From NCBI GenBank assembly GCA_037576195.1, contig CM075103.1, forward strand, positions 35,477,250-35,541,249: a stretch of 64,000 nt of DNA, given 5' to 3'. The DNA comes from Phytoseiulus persimilis. Taxonomy: Eukaryota; Arthropoda; Arachnida; Mesostigmata; Phytoseiidae. The position numbers and the translations under genes are program-made. Below the pieces are notes generated by a model. It did no database searches, was not told the origin of the DNA, and worked only from the letters and a program-made list of their open reading frames with translations. Shown piece by piece: positions 47,805 to 60,319 of this stretch. The number at the start of each line of letters is the position of its first letter. Within the stretch, counting starts at the first letter, position 1.

Positions 47805-47906
47805 CCAAATAAGGATAATTTCCTAGATGACGCAAGGAACAAACACGCACTTACGCTGCCAAGCCAAGCACTCTAAGGCGGAATCATGGTTTTTCTCCTT
47901 TATATA
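47805..47906 (-). promoter_or_regulatory. Promoter and CArG box of Mhc-B, inverted copy
   Basis: TATATAAA on the minus strand lies at 47,899-47,906 and the CArG box at 47,805-47,814 (CCAAATAAGG on the plus strand). Both are conserved relative to the left arm. Confidence 0.7.
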
Positions 47907-50900
47907 CCTGCTACGATCCCTCCGTCCGGAAAAGTGAAAGTGGAAAGGTTCTGATGACGGTTCTTTAAGTTTTGGTGCGTCGGCGTGGCAGGTCCCGAAG
48001 ATATGATGCATCTCGCCAGCTCGGGCTTCCTGTGGTGCGGGCGTAGTGCGGTGGAAGGCCCCGTCTGCTTAAAGAATCTTCGAAGCGGGCGGCGGGGGAC
48101 TGCTGCCCGGCCCGCGGCCTGTTGTAGGCGGCCAGCGTCGTCCGCGTGAGTCAGTTCTGAGGCGTATTGACACCTTTCACATTGTTTGGCACTTCACAAG
48201 AGTTTCCATCGGGATGCTCAGAGCTCACAAATCTGGTTTGCTCCCTGTCGAGGCGTCCCCTGCTCATCCTCAAACCCCTCTGCCGTGGGCTACAATTAAA
48301 ATGCCATCCATGTTCCCGTGCAGAAACCTCATGATATAAAGACGTTGCGTTCAATGGCTTGATCGCCGTGCAGGGACCCCGATAACCCCGGAGTAAGCTT
48401 CCTGGTCGGTTCGGTATGGATGCTGTGTTGGTTCTCAATTGTTCGACTGGTTTATTCAGACGCCTCATGCCTCCACACTTGACCTCGGTGATCTCCGTCT
48501 TCACTCGAAGGAATCGACCGTGTCCCGTGTGACTAGAGCAGCGGCTCATCGTTCAGGCTGTCATGCATGGAAATCGCGAACCATCTCGAGCAGCGGGGAG
48601 AAAGACGGATCAGCTCCCTCTCGCCGATCTGCGAGCCTGATGGACTCCCTGTCGGCAGAAGTTCAACAGCCTGAGAGTCGATCGATCGTCTCATAATGAT
48701 TCGCTGGATGTCTTCATGCTGCCGAAGTGTTCCCGACCGCTCGCAATGAGGTTGGTCGGACCCAAGAGTCGTCGGAGGCCTCATCCGCAGAGTTTCTTAC
48801 TCGAGGCGTTTCTTATCTAGCTCACTGGAGATCATCTTTTACCGAAGCGAACTTCGCCGAATGCTGAAACCTGTCTCATCAATCAGAGGAAAATGCCGTC
48901 GTCGAAGGAAAGATGGGGAGAGGGAAAACGATTTCCTGTTTCAGACATCCACCTTGCACCTGCTTCGCTCTCGTTACTGAGCTGCGATAACACAAACTTT
49001 CAAACGTATCGTATTCTCGCCCCCGATCAATATTTCTTGCTGCGGTACGGTGAATCGAGCAATCGATGCACACGGAGTGTATTCAACGGCGGTTGCTCAC
49101 GTAATCCTTGGGAATGGAGCGTGCCAGAGGGGACGAAGGCTCGAAAGACGCCCTCGGAACCCGAAAGCGGCAGCCGGACCGGGCAACCGCTCAGCTTCGG
49201 GAATAGGGCACGAAACTTCTCCCCTCTCCAAAAAGCACCGGGATTCCTCTCCATCAGAAGCTCGCACATCCACGAGTTATTGAGCTTCAATTGTGAAGAT
49301 CAGGACTTCCCAGCTCATGTGTCTCGAACGCCATGATTTCCACGACGTTGAGCCCGGGAGTTTCCTTTGCGCGAAAAGCGCTGATCCTCCGATCTTGGAG
49401 GCTTCCAAGGAGAGTGTCCATCGGACGCAGAGAGTCGACTCATGTGTCAGATACCAGGAAACATAGCGACTACAAAGTCTAGCTCGGGGTGTTGACGTTA
49501 GTTCATGAATTTCCTGAACGGTCCACGACGCTTCTATTCCATGGAGCGTGATCTTCGATGAGGATGCGGACTCGTCCCCAATTTTCGAGTGGCTGGTTCC
49601 AGTTGCGAAGATTGGGGGCGATTTCTTTGGGGACATTCGGCTTTTCGGAGCGCACCTGTTTACTCGAGGGAATGTCTGCATCAAACGAGATGCAGCCCGA
49701 ACACGTGATTTCGCGAACCATCATTCAATATTGAATTCCGCTGTCAAGAGCCCCGTCTTCGATGATCCGTCCCGTCATTCGTGTCCCGAGTCAATTGTTC
49801 TCCTAATCGAGGTTGGTAGCATTGGGAGTTCCGTTCGGGCAGGTATCAGAGCGATTGAAGTTTTGAAAGATGGAATGATTATCCTCCCAACACCGGGGAG
49901 CAAAACGCAGCAATCGATTACTACGATAAGTTTTTTCTCTCTCGAAGAAGCTTCGATGTAGCTGATGCTTTCATCCATACGCCGGCGGATAATTCGTGAT
50001 GCAACTCTGTGATGAGGGGCAATCTTCCAGTTGAGATAATGTCCGGGCCAGCATATTGTATTGAATCGGGACCGATCCGAGCGAGAGTTCAATTGACCCA
50101 AGTTTGATTGAGTGATGGATGTGTGATTGCACGAGTCCCCCGCTCATTTCGTCTCGCTAATCGATCGCTTCTCGTTGGAAAAGTTCCGCCCATCGTGAAT
50201 CTTCCACCAAGGACCGACGCCTTCAACTCCCACGAGACCATGTTTTCAAACGACTTGTGAACATAAGACGCGATAAAAATCTAAACGATTGTAAATTCGT
50301 TCAGAACTTTTCCTTTCCTCCCAATATTTTTTCTCGTTGCGCTAGGGGCGAAACAAATGACGATCGGTCGTCGGGTCTTCCGAGTCTGGTGATCGCGAGC
50401 AGAGTGAACGAGCTCACGAAGCGCCGTGCAGAGCGGACAGAGACGGGTCGCTAATCTATTCTTGGCACCACTCTAATATCAAACTGGTCTGAAGCATTGT
50501 GGCTTTTGGTCGGAGAGGGTGGGTACCTGCAGCAAGACGGCCAAAAGCCATCCAACTAGCCGGGCAGAGCGGGATGTCGACGCGTAAGCGAGGAAAGACC
50601 AGCGACCCTCGTGTCAGCCGATGGCATTCGGCTTGTGGGAGGACTATTTCCAACAAGTGAACCATTTCTACATCCAGACAGAGTGCGCGACAGAAGGCCC
50701 GATGGAGAGCTCAGCGCTTCCTGGGCGTCCCACCTTGGCAATAGAAAGGAGAAAGCATGACCGTTCCTGTCGCAGGTATCGCTACGTCTTGGAACAGCAC
50801 CTTTCCCCCTGACCTGCGAGAGGAAGAAATACTTTGTTGGGTCTCGTCTCGTTGTAGAGTCTCACCGCCGCAACCTGTTCTTGAGCTGCATGCGCCTCGG

Positions 50901-52304
50901 AGCAATCGTTCTCTCGAACCAGACCCATTGCTTGGAACCGTGGTCTCAATCGACGTTGGCTTTTTCGAAGATGGAATGGTATCTCAAAGGATTGAAGGAG
51001 ACGCTGTGAAATGTGATCGAACTGCGACCAGGCAACAACAATAGGGCATAGATATTCTTGCGAAGCTTTTTCTGGTCGTGCATTGAACCGAAACAAGAGC
51101 TTGTGTTCCCGCGCACGTTCCATTTCGCTAGTGCTGGATGTAGCTGCACCGGTTCGCCGTAGCCAAGATTCGAGATGAGAGAGAGAGAGAGAGGATCGAA
51201 TCTTGTCCCTTCCAACGAACTACACCATTCCCCCCCTGATGAATGTCGGAACTGATTCTGGCATGTACCCGTTCTCTACCAAAGCTCAACGGTGGCTGCC
51301 GCTCGCTCTGTCGGTGCGCTGAACACGGCCTCACCAGTCGCCGCCGCCGCCGCCGCAGAGATAGCATTCCCTTATAGAGAGAGGAGACCTGCTGCGCTTG
51401 CTACAGGTCTCTAAACGTGAGCTCTTTCGTTAAAGGTCTCTTACAACCTTCTTCCTAGTTTGTTGTGCGCACTCGCGGCACTGCTTGGGCCGACTGACGG
51501 CCAGGCTGAGTGACTGACTCTCTGTCGGCGCACCAGTCGGTCTATCGGCCGCTTGGTTTGACTGGCAGCCAGTCATCATACTCTCCACGTCACGGCATCG
51601 TTCTATAAGTTCCTCCAAATCTTGAAGCGACAGCATTCCTGGAATTCCTCCTTCCGAGGACCGATTCCGTGCTTGTTCTCAGTGATTAGCTGTAGACTGT
51701 TTGCGCGTCCTGTCGTGTCAGCTCAATATGCATCACCAAAACAAAGAACCAGAACTCTGTTCTCCACGTATTTTGTTATCTGATCTATGGACATGGGCCG
51801 GGACATTGAGAAGGTCATCTCGTTCGGGAAGTCTATATTCGGCTTCATGAATCAGATGGGTTGGATCGAGCGCACTTGACAGTCGACGAAGGCAAAGGAG
51901 GATAAGCAGAACCCGACTCATATCTCGCGATGCCGCCATCTGAATATCTGAGCGTCTACCCAACGGCAGTGAATCCGTTGGGTAACGAGGAGGCTCCGCT
52001 CATCCTCTACGTATACCACATCACACTGGGGAGAGACTTCAATGAAGAGGCACTGCGTAGCAAATGTTGACGATGAACGACATGTTTTAGTAATGTGTTG
52101 CGTAGCAGTACATTTCCACGTTTTCCTTCCGCAGTTAGCAAGTTTCTGTGGCGCGAGTTTTCATATTGTTTTTGTTATCCGCCTTATCGATTGAGATTAA
52201 TATGGATATAATGGATGGATTGTATATGTCTTCGGCAAGATGGTCATCCGCCACTCCGGACCAGCTGTCCCATTTCATGCGCTGTTGTCACGAATCCCAG
52301 TCAT
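47907..52304. other. A'-B' intergenic region (inverted copy)
   Basis: This mirrors 28,008-32,407, with scattered indels. One example is one G lost near 52,183. Another is near 50,515, where two bases are gained in the CCCACCTCTCGACC segment. It includes the mirrored (CGG)n and (CT)n runs near 51,345 and 51,180. No gene is recognised. Confidence 0.6.
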
Positions 52305-55300
52305 TCACACTGGAGTTCCGGTACGAATCTTGGCGCGCAGTTTTTGGACCTGTTGTTCGGCGCTGCGCACTTTCTCGTCAGCATCTTCGAGCTCCTGTTG
52401 AGCCTTCTTGAATTTGGTGAGGTTCATCGAAGCTATCTCTTCGGAGTCCTCCAACTGCTTCCTGTACGTGGCCAGTTTATTCTGCAGCTGGTCCACGAGT
52501 TCGTGCATGCGGTCGAAGTTCTTTTTCTCCTCCTCAGCTTGGAATTGCAGTTCCTTGATTTTCCGCTCTGCTTTCTTCGAGCTCCTGGCATGCTCAGCTC
52601 CCTTGCGGATTTCGTTTTCGCAGCTCATGCTCGAGATCTTTGCATTTGCCTTCGAGCTTGGTGATGTACTTCTTACCGCCCTTGATGGAGTCTTTCTCCG
52701 CCTCTTCGAGACGAGCCTGCATTTCTTTCATCTGAGCTTCCATAGTCCTCTTGGATTTTTCGGCGTTGGCCGCAACTTCAGCGTGCGCTCGAAGCTCATC
52801 GGCGAGTCTCGCGGCGTCAACCATGGCCTTCTTGGCCCGCTCCTCGGAGGCTTTGCACTCGTTGATCATTTCATCGAGGTCGTTCTGCAACGAGAATCAC
52901 ATTCAGAGATCAGTGCGTGTGTGTGTGTGTGTGTGTGTTGAAAGCGGAACCTACCAGCGACAACTTATGAACCGCTCAAGTACGAAATGCATTACAACGC
53001 GCCGCGCACGAACCTGAAGAGCTCCCATCTCTCCCTCAAGTTTCTTCTTCGCGATCAGCAGAGAAGATGCGTTCCCGCTGAGGTCACCGCAGGCCTCCTT
53101 GAGTTCGTAGAGTTCATTTTCTGCAGCCCGACGGGCGCGGTCAGCGTTTTCAACCAGTGTTTTAGCCTCCTCCACGGTTCCGTGCAGCTGATTGGCTCTG
53201 CGCTCCGCATCGACGTACTTGTCGCGAGTGTCACTATGTGCTTTCTGCTCGTCCTCGAGCTGATTCTGAATCTCACGAATCTGCTGCTGATATTTCTTAG
53301 CGTTCTTTTCAGCTTCTACCTTGGAGCGGTTCGCGCCGTCCAGAGCGATTTCGAGCTCGTTGATATCGGACTCGAGCTTCTTCTTCACACGCTGAGCTTC
53401 GGCCTTGGCTTTGGACTCGGCCTCGAGAGAAGCCTGGATGGAGTCGATCGCTCGCTGATGGTTCTTGCGAGTGTTCTCGAACTCCTCTTCCTTCTCGTGG
53501 ATTCGGCGCTCGATTTCTTGGCGTACTTGACTGAGCTCGAGCTGAGCACGCAGAACTTTGTTCTCTTCCTGTTCGAGGGCGGCTTCAGCCTCCTCAAGAG
53601 CGTGTTGGAGTTCTTCTTTCTCGATTTCGAGCCGCTTTCGGTTCTTCTCGACTTCATGGGAAGATCGGCCCCCTTCGCCCAGTTGATCAATGACCTCCTT
53701 CAGTTCGTCCTGGAGGTTCTTGTTCTCCTTTTTCAAGGACTCGCAGTGCTCGTTCGCCTCGTCGGCTTGCGCTCTGAGCTTGAACACCTCTGTGGAGAAG
53801 TTCCTAGCTTCCCGCTTGGACTCCTCGAGTTCAGACGCCAAGCCATCGGTTTTGGTCTTCCACTCGGCGATGACGCGGTCGAACGACTTCTGTTTCTTGT
53901 CGAGCTGCTGGGCGAGTTGCTGAGCGCGGTCGACCTCGGCTTGCATGTCGTCGACCTCTCCCTGCAGATGACTCTTGGATTTCTCCAAATTGGCGACTTT
54001 CGAGTTCAGCGACTCGATGGTCTCCTCGGCGTGGGTCAACTTGGCCTGAAGTTTCCTCTTGCCCTCCTCGAGCTCCTCGAGACGCAGAAGTCCTTCAGAC
54101 TCGTATTTCCCGCGCCATAGCTGCGCGTCAGCACTGGCTTTGGACAGCTGGCGCTGAAGGTCGGCCTTCGCTTCTTCTGCTTCATCGACGGCATCGCGGA
54201 GAACTTGGAGATCTCGTTCCACGTTGCGGTATTTACCCATGATCGTATTCCGTTCCTTCGCCTCTTCATCGGCAGAACGTTTGGCTTCTTCGGCCTGGTT
54301 GGCGAGAGTGACCTTCTGCTTGTTCAGAGCGTTGATTTGGCTCTCTGCCTCCTCGAGTTGACGCTGGAGCTCGGAGTTCTCGATGTTCAACTTCTTCTTC
54401 TGCGAGTCGAAATCATTCAGGCTGCGATTGGCTTCGTCGAGACGGAACTGAAGGTCGTGAACTTGTTGCTCGAGCATTTTCGCTTGACGCTCAGAGTTCG
54501 ACTGAAAAGCACAGTTTTTCTCAGAAAACGCAGCAGTCGTTTCAGCGATGAAGTGTAAACATGGTGCGTGTGGATGTTTTGGAATGAGCGGCGAGGATCA
54601 TGCGTCTGGAGTTTTCGCCAAATAAGACAAAATAATCTAGGTAACCTCGAATCGTTGCATGGTTTGATTTGACAGTCCCCAAAAGCTGGAGACGACAGAT
54701 TGTACGCATTTCAGCGAGTGTGCGTTGCCGCATATTGTGACCTGACGGAAGTTCAGGGAGCCCTCTGGTGAGCTGAGCTCTGTGAGCAGCATTCCGAGAA
54801 ACGTTTACTTGTCGCACTTTTTGTTTGTGATTCAATTGGGACCTAAAAACAGCCGGTCGGCGGCGAGCAGGGGCTTCCTTCAGAGTCTGAGCAAAAACTG
54901 TCGTTCATAGTGCTAATTTCAACGGACCTGCTGGTGAGAGACGTGATCGAGGCTGCTCTGCAGATCGTTGACCTGACCCTTGAAGCTCATGGCATCCTTT
55001 TCGGCCCTGGAATTCGGATGGTTTTGAGTTGGATTGTTACCGACTATCTCGAGGAAAAGCTTTGACTCATCGCGGACTGCTCGTGGCTCACTTTGATTTG
55101 GCCTTGGTCAGGTTGTCAATGGCTTCAGTCATCTCTTGGACGACCTGGTTGTTCTTCGCTCGGAGGGCGTTCATCATCTGCTCGCTTTGGCTCTTGGACT
55201 CATCGAGTTCTTGACGCATCTTGGCCATCTCAGCTTCTCGGCGCTTGTTCATCTCGACTTGAGCGGATGTCGCTCCGCCGGACTCTTCAAGACGCTCGGA

Positions 55301-58300
55301 CAGCTGTTCGATCTCGCGTGAGAGCTCCTGACGCGCACGTTCCGCCCGTTGACGGGCCTGTCGCTCTGCTTCGAGCTCGTCCTCGAGGTCGGTGACTCGT
55401 TGTTGCAGTTCTTTGATCTGCTTCTGGAGCTTGGCGACGAGTGACTGCTCCTCCTCGAGCTTGGTCTGGATGGCAGCCATCTCCTTGTCCTTCCGTTGGA
55501 CGGCGGCTTCGAGGTCCTTCTTGGCTCTCTCGAGATCCCCGATGGCCTCTTGGGCGAGCTTCAGATCGCCTTCAACTTTCCTCTTGGCCTTCTCGAGGTC
55601 AGCGCGACTCTTCTTCTCGCGTTCGAGGGAATCCTCGAGCTCGTCAACGGTCTGCTCGAGTTTAGTTTTCACCTTGTTGAGATGATTCACTTTGTCCTCC
55701 GCTGCGGCGAGATCCTCGGAGGTCTTTCCTCCCGTTTCTTGCAGAGCTTTCTTCTCCTTGTTGAGCTTCGCAACCATCTCTTCCTGACGCTTGATCTCAT
55801 CGTTCAGCGAGCGGATTTGGTGGTCCTTCGTTTGTTTGTCCTGTTCGGCTTTCTGTAAGTTCATGCCGAGCTCTTCGATTTCTTTCTTGTGTGCGCTGAC
55901 TTCACCCTCGAGCTTCTTCTTGTTCTGATTCAACTTTTGCGCCGTTCCTTCTTCTTGAGAGAGACGATCCTCCATGTCCTTGATTTGCCTCTCCAGCTCC
56001 TTCTTCTGGGAGCTGATTTTACTGAGCTGCTGCTCGATTTCGCCGGCACCACCCTTGGTCGTCTCGAGCTGCATGTAGAGATCGTTCTTCTCTTGGAGCA
56101 GCTTTGTGTTCTGATCTTCAAGCTCCTTGCGGAGCTTCTCCTCCTTGGCGAATTTCTCTTGCTCTTCTTTCAGCTTGTCCTCCAGAGCCTTCAACTCGTC
56201 TTCTGCTTTGGTCATGTTGAGGAGGGGTTTCACCTTGATGAACAGCTTCCACCACGCCCAGTTGCGCATCTGAGCGAACTGGCGGAGATTTCTCTGAAGA
56301 ACTTTCAGGGCAACGCTGTGGATGAAGGTTGGGGGGATTAAATTCGGGATCGAGTTCTCTCGGAAGCGTCACTGAATTCGAGATCTTTCAAATGAAACAT
56401 CCGTACCGCTGTTCCTTGAGCTTCTCGAAATGTTTCTTGCAGAGATACCAACGGCAAGCGGACTGGATCATGGTCATGATCTTGGCAAGGCGCTCGTCAC
56501 GCATTTCTTCGAGACGACCCAAGACACCGGCACGGAAGAACACCTACGGGTGGGAAACACAGCTCCTTATTCGTGACGACCACCAGCCGTCGACACGGAA
56601 CATTGCCGACTCGACCCGATGTCAAGCCTGCCGCAGTTTTGACATTCAACTCGTGACGAAAGGCGATCTGCCCTCCGGTTACGAACATGGATATATGTTC
56701 TTCATGAAACAATCAACGAAACGAGCAGAAAGCATCGAGACGCGCCCTCCGACACTCGAACAGTGTATCGATTGATTGGCAATCGTACTGTGAGTGGTTA
56801 TGCAGAAGCAGCGCCAAACTCCCGATTCTCGAGAGAACACAGAAACGAATAACGCAGAAGCCAGTTCGCCCGGCGTTCTACCTTTGTGACGCCATATCGA
56901 TATTCATCCTTGTCAAGGTTGATATTAGAAATCACTGCAACGGAGGCATCCTTCGGCTCTGCATGTTTCTTGGCTTCTTCGGCCGCGAGGATTGTGTAAC
57001 TGGAGTAAGGAGCGATTGTTTATGAGAAAGCGTACCTTGGTCAATCCGATACGGTATTCGTCCTTGTCTAGACCTGAGCTGCCGATGAGCAGCGATCCGG
57101 CCTCTCGGGGCTCGCCGGCAAAGTCCTTGGGGACAGCGTCCGGCGCGAGAATAGTGTAGCTGGGATTCGATTTTGGCTCAGTTCAAGTGAATGATTCAAA
57201 TCTGTTCACATCCGGCCGCTCGACGGGCACTCACCGTTGACGGAAATCGGCGTACACCATCCTGTTAGGGAAACCCTTCCGGCAGATACGAATACCTTCG
57301 AGCACACCGTTGCAGGTTAGTTGATGCATCACGAGATGGGCATCGATTACGCGCGGCTTCTTCATTTCGTTGGGGATGATACAACGAACGAAGTGGGGAT
57401 GTGTCGAGTGGAGGGTGTGCATCAGCTTGTTGAGCTGTTCCTGTTTCGGCGGAATGAGTCCGCAATTAGAGAACCTGTCCATCGCCCCATATTTCGTCGA
57501 GAGTCATGTTCTCCCATGACAGGACGACAACTTACCCTGTACAGACCGGACACAGTCTGGAAACCAGAACCCTTCTTACGGCCACCACCCTTGCCGCCGC
57601 CCTCGGCCTTGGCGTCACCGCCAAGTCCGGGGTGATCTTCGAAGATGGTCTGGAGCAATTTGAGATTGCCCTTCTTGAACTGATCAACGACGCAGTCATT
57701 CAACGGATCTTTGTTCTTCTCGAGCCAACCGGTGATGGAATATGACACTGTGCCGGCATAATGGGCGATGGCGAAGTGGGCTGGGCCAATCTCCTTGCTC
57801 TTGGGGGGCTTGGGTTTCTGGAATGGAGCCGACTTGCCGAGATGAGTGTTGTTCAACTTATCCTCGAAGGTCTTGTCAGTTGCTTTCGGGAACATGGATT
57901 CCTCTTCGAGGATCGACATGATTCCCATGGGTTTCTCGATGAGCTCGATGCAGGCCTGCAGATCGAGACCGAAGTCGATGAAAACCCAGTCGATGCCCTC
58001 CCTCTTGTACTCTTCCTGCTCCAGCACGAACATGTGGTGGTTGAAGAATTGTTGCAACTTCTCGTTGGTGAAATTGATGCAAAGCTGCTCGAACCCGTTG
58101 TAGTCGAAAATCTCGAATCCGGCGATATCGAGCACACCGATGAACTTCTTGCGGGCTTGCTTCGTGTCCAGAGTGTCGTTACACTTCTTGACGAGGAACT
58201 TGAACAGACGATCGAACATTGCTTTCGACATGGCGCCGATGGCCGAATAGCACTGAGCCTGGCTCTGGCCCTTCGTCACAAACTCGGTTCCGACCTTGAT

Positions 58301-59946
58301 CCTGGGCTTGGTCAAGTTCTTGTAAAGATCGGCAGTTTCAACACCCAGCAGCTTAGCAACTCTCTCTCCCTCGTCGGTGCCATCGGCTTCGGCCTGCTCC
58401 TCACGAGGTCTCTGCTTGAATTTCAGGGTACCGAAGTGCATGACGGCGGCGGTGATGCGGTAGACACCGTCTTTCTCCTCAGCATCGAATCCAAGGATGT
58501 CGAAGGCTTCGTCGGTGTATCCCATTTCTTCGCCGTCGTCGACTCCGGGAATCTCAGTTTTGCCTTGGGACACGTAGTGGTAATCTTTGATGTTGTCGCT
58601 CAGCAACAGTTTCTTCTTCATGTCGGGAATCTTCCCGGACATCAGTTGGTAAAAGATGTGGTACGAGCGTTCGAGAGGCTGTTGCGAGATGACACGAGCT
58701 TTTTCGAGCAGGTAAGTCTCGATGTCGCAACCAGCCAGCTTTCCAGTGGGACCGAAGTGGATACGGATGAATTTACCGAATCGGGAAGAGTTGTCGTTAC
58801 GGGTTGTCTTGGCGTTACCGAACGACTCGAGTACGGGATTGGTTTGCACGATTTGATCCTCGAGTGAGGGCTTGTTGGCGTCCGCTGCGGTCAGCTTGCG
58901 GTCGCTCTTACCGACGTTGGCGAAGTACGAGATTACTTTCTTGGTGTTTTCAGTCTTTCCGGCTCCGGACTCACCGCTGCGAGTGGTGAGCAGGTCATTC
59001 TTCGTTCTTCATTCTATTCGTTCTTCCAACCTCGATTTTAATGGTGGGCGGAATAGAAAAATGAAACTACTCACGTGATAAGCATCGATTGATCCTCGTT
59101 ATCTGGAAAGACGCGAATTTATCTGAGATGGTGAGGCATTTCTGAAGGCCCTCCAGAGGGAAGCGTTGTATGAGCACGAGAGTCCTGATAGCAATTCATC
59201 TTAAAGGTCGTTTCGACCCGGGTCGCCCTTTTCATTCGTTGGGCCCCTATAGGGCGAGTCGTTGTTGAACAAGACTCTACCTTCTATCAAGCATTTCCAG
59301 ACGTGAAATCAGGCCACTCGGAAACAAATGCATTCGAGTCGGGACTTGTTCCCGGGCAGCTATTTGGAAACTCACCAGTCAACATGTGCATGTAAGCGCC
59401 GTCAGAAATAGCGAAAACGTGAGGAGGCACTTCGGTTCTCCTCTTGCCCTTGTAGATCATGACGGCACGAGGAGTGTAGATCGGGAACCTCTTGTAAGGA
59501 TTGATGGCCACACAGAAAAGTCCGGAATAGGTCTGAAAGCAACGATCCCGAGGTGACTTTCTCGGAGTCGGTCCGCTCAACGCAAAAACCGTAAAATGGT
59601 TGGGAGCTCGACTTACGTAAATAAGGTTCGCGTAGTAACGCTCCTTAAGATTGTGGAGTACGGAAGCATCGTTAAGATAGGTCATGTTGGACATATCTTC
59701 GCACTTTTCGTACTTCGGCGGGTTGACTTGCTGGAGCTGGTCTTTCTTGAAGGTCTTCTTGCCGTCCGGTGTTTCGACGACGACTTTGTCGCCCTGCGTG
59801 GATTCAATGTTCCCAAGGACGAAGCCCTCCTTATCATCAGGCACCCAAGTCATCTTTTTACCATCGTATGGTTTCGTAGCGTCTTTTCTCTTCATCTCCG
59901 CGGAGATGAAGAGAAATTCGCTCGGATCAGGATCTTGGGTCGCCAT
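52305..59946 (-). CDS. Mhc: Mhc-A, inverted copy
   Basis: This is a reverse-complement copy of gene A. Exons (5' to 3'): 59946-59617, 59532-59376, 59102-59075, 58976-57536, 57440-57235, then 57159-57036 or 56999-56882, 56543-56407, 56315-55092, 55006-54928, 54501-53014, 52884-52305. All exons but the last have the same lengths and reading as the left copy. The last exon has one extra base at 52,621 (CTGCG for CTCG in coding sense), which shifts the final roughly 100 codons. The ATG is at 59,946-59,944. The copy adds no new information on gene A. Confidence 0.88.
56882..57159 (-). other. Converter exons of Mhc-A, inverted copy
   Basis: Exon 1 is 57159-57036 and exon 2 is 56999-56882, with the same 36-nt gap as in the left copy and no visible difference. 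Confidence 0.9.
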
Positions 59947-60311
59947 CCTGAGTAACCCGAAGGTTCAGCTCGACTGAATGCGATAAGAAGGAGTCTCGTG
60001 GTCCTTCTGCAAAGAGCGATAACAACAGAAACTCTTGTTTACTATGTTAAAATGTCAGACATCGAATTGAGGGTGGAACATTTTTATCCACGCTTCGCTG
60101 AGCAGATAACAGCACTCCACAAACACTCTCAACGGAAAACACTGATAATCCTCCGAGATGAGTCGGCTCTTCGTTTAGCGGTTCCGTTATCATGTTTCAG
60201 TCCCAGTTAGCTAAACGACGAGTCGACGAACGAATGCAGCGAAATAAGACGCCCTATATGAACACTCACAGGGAAACCACGGTCACTCTGCCTATTGTGC
60301 ATGAGGACAGG

Positions 60312-60319
60312 TTTATATA
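60312..60319 (-). promoter_or_regulatory. TATA box of Mhc-A, inverted copy
   Basis: TATATAAA on the minus strand (TTTATATA on the plus strand) is the mirror of 19,994-20,001, with the same downstream leader and intron. Confidence 0.75.
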
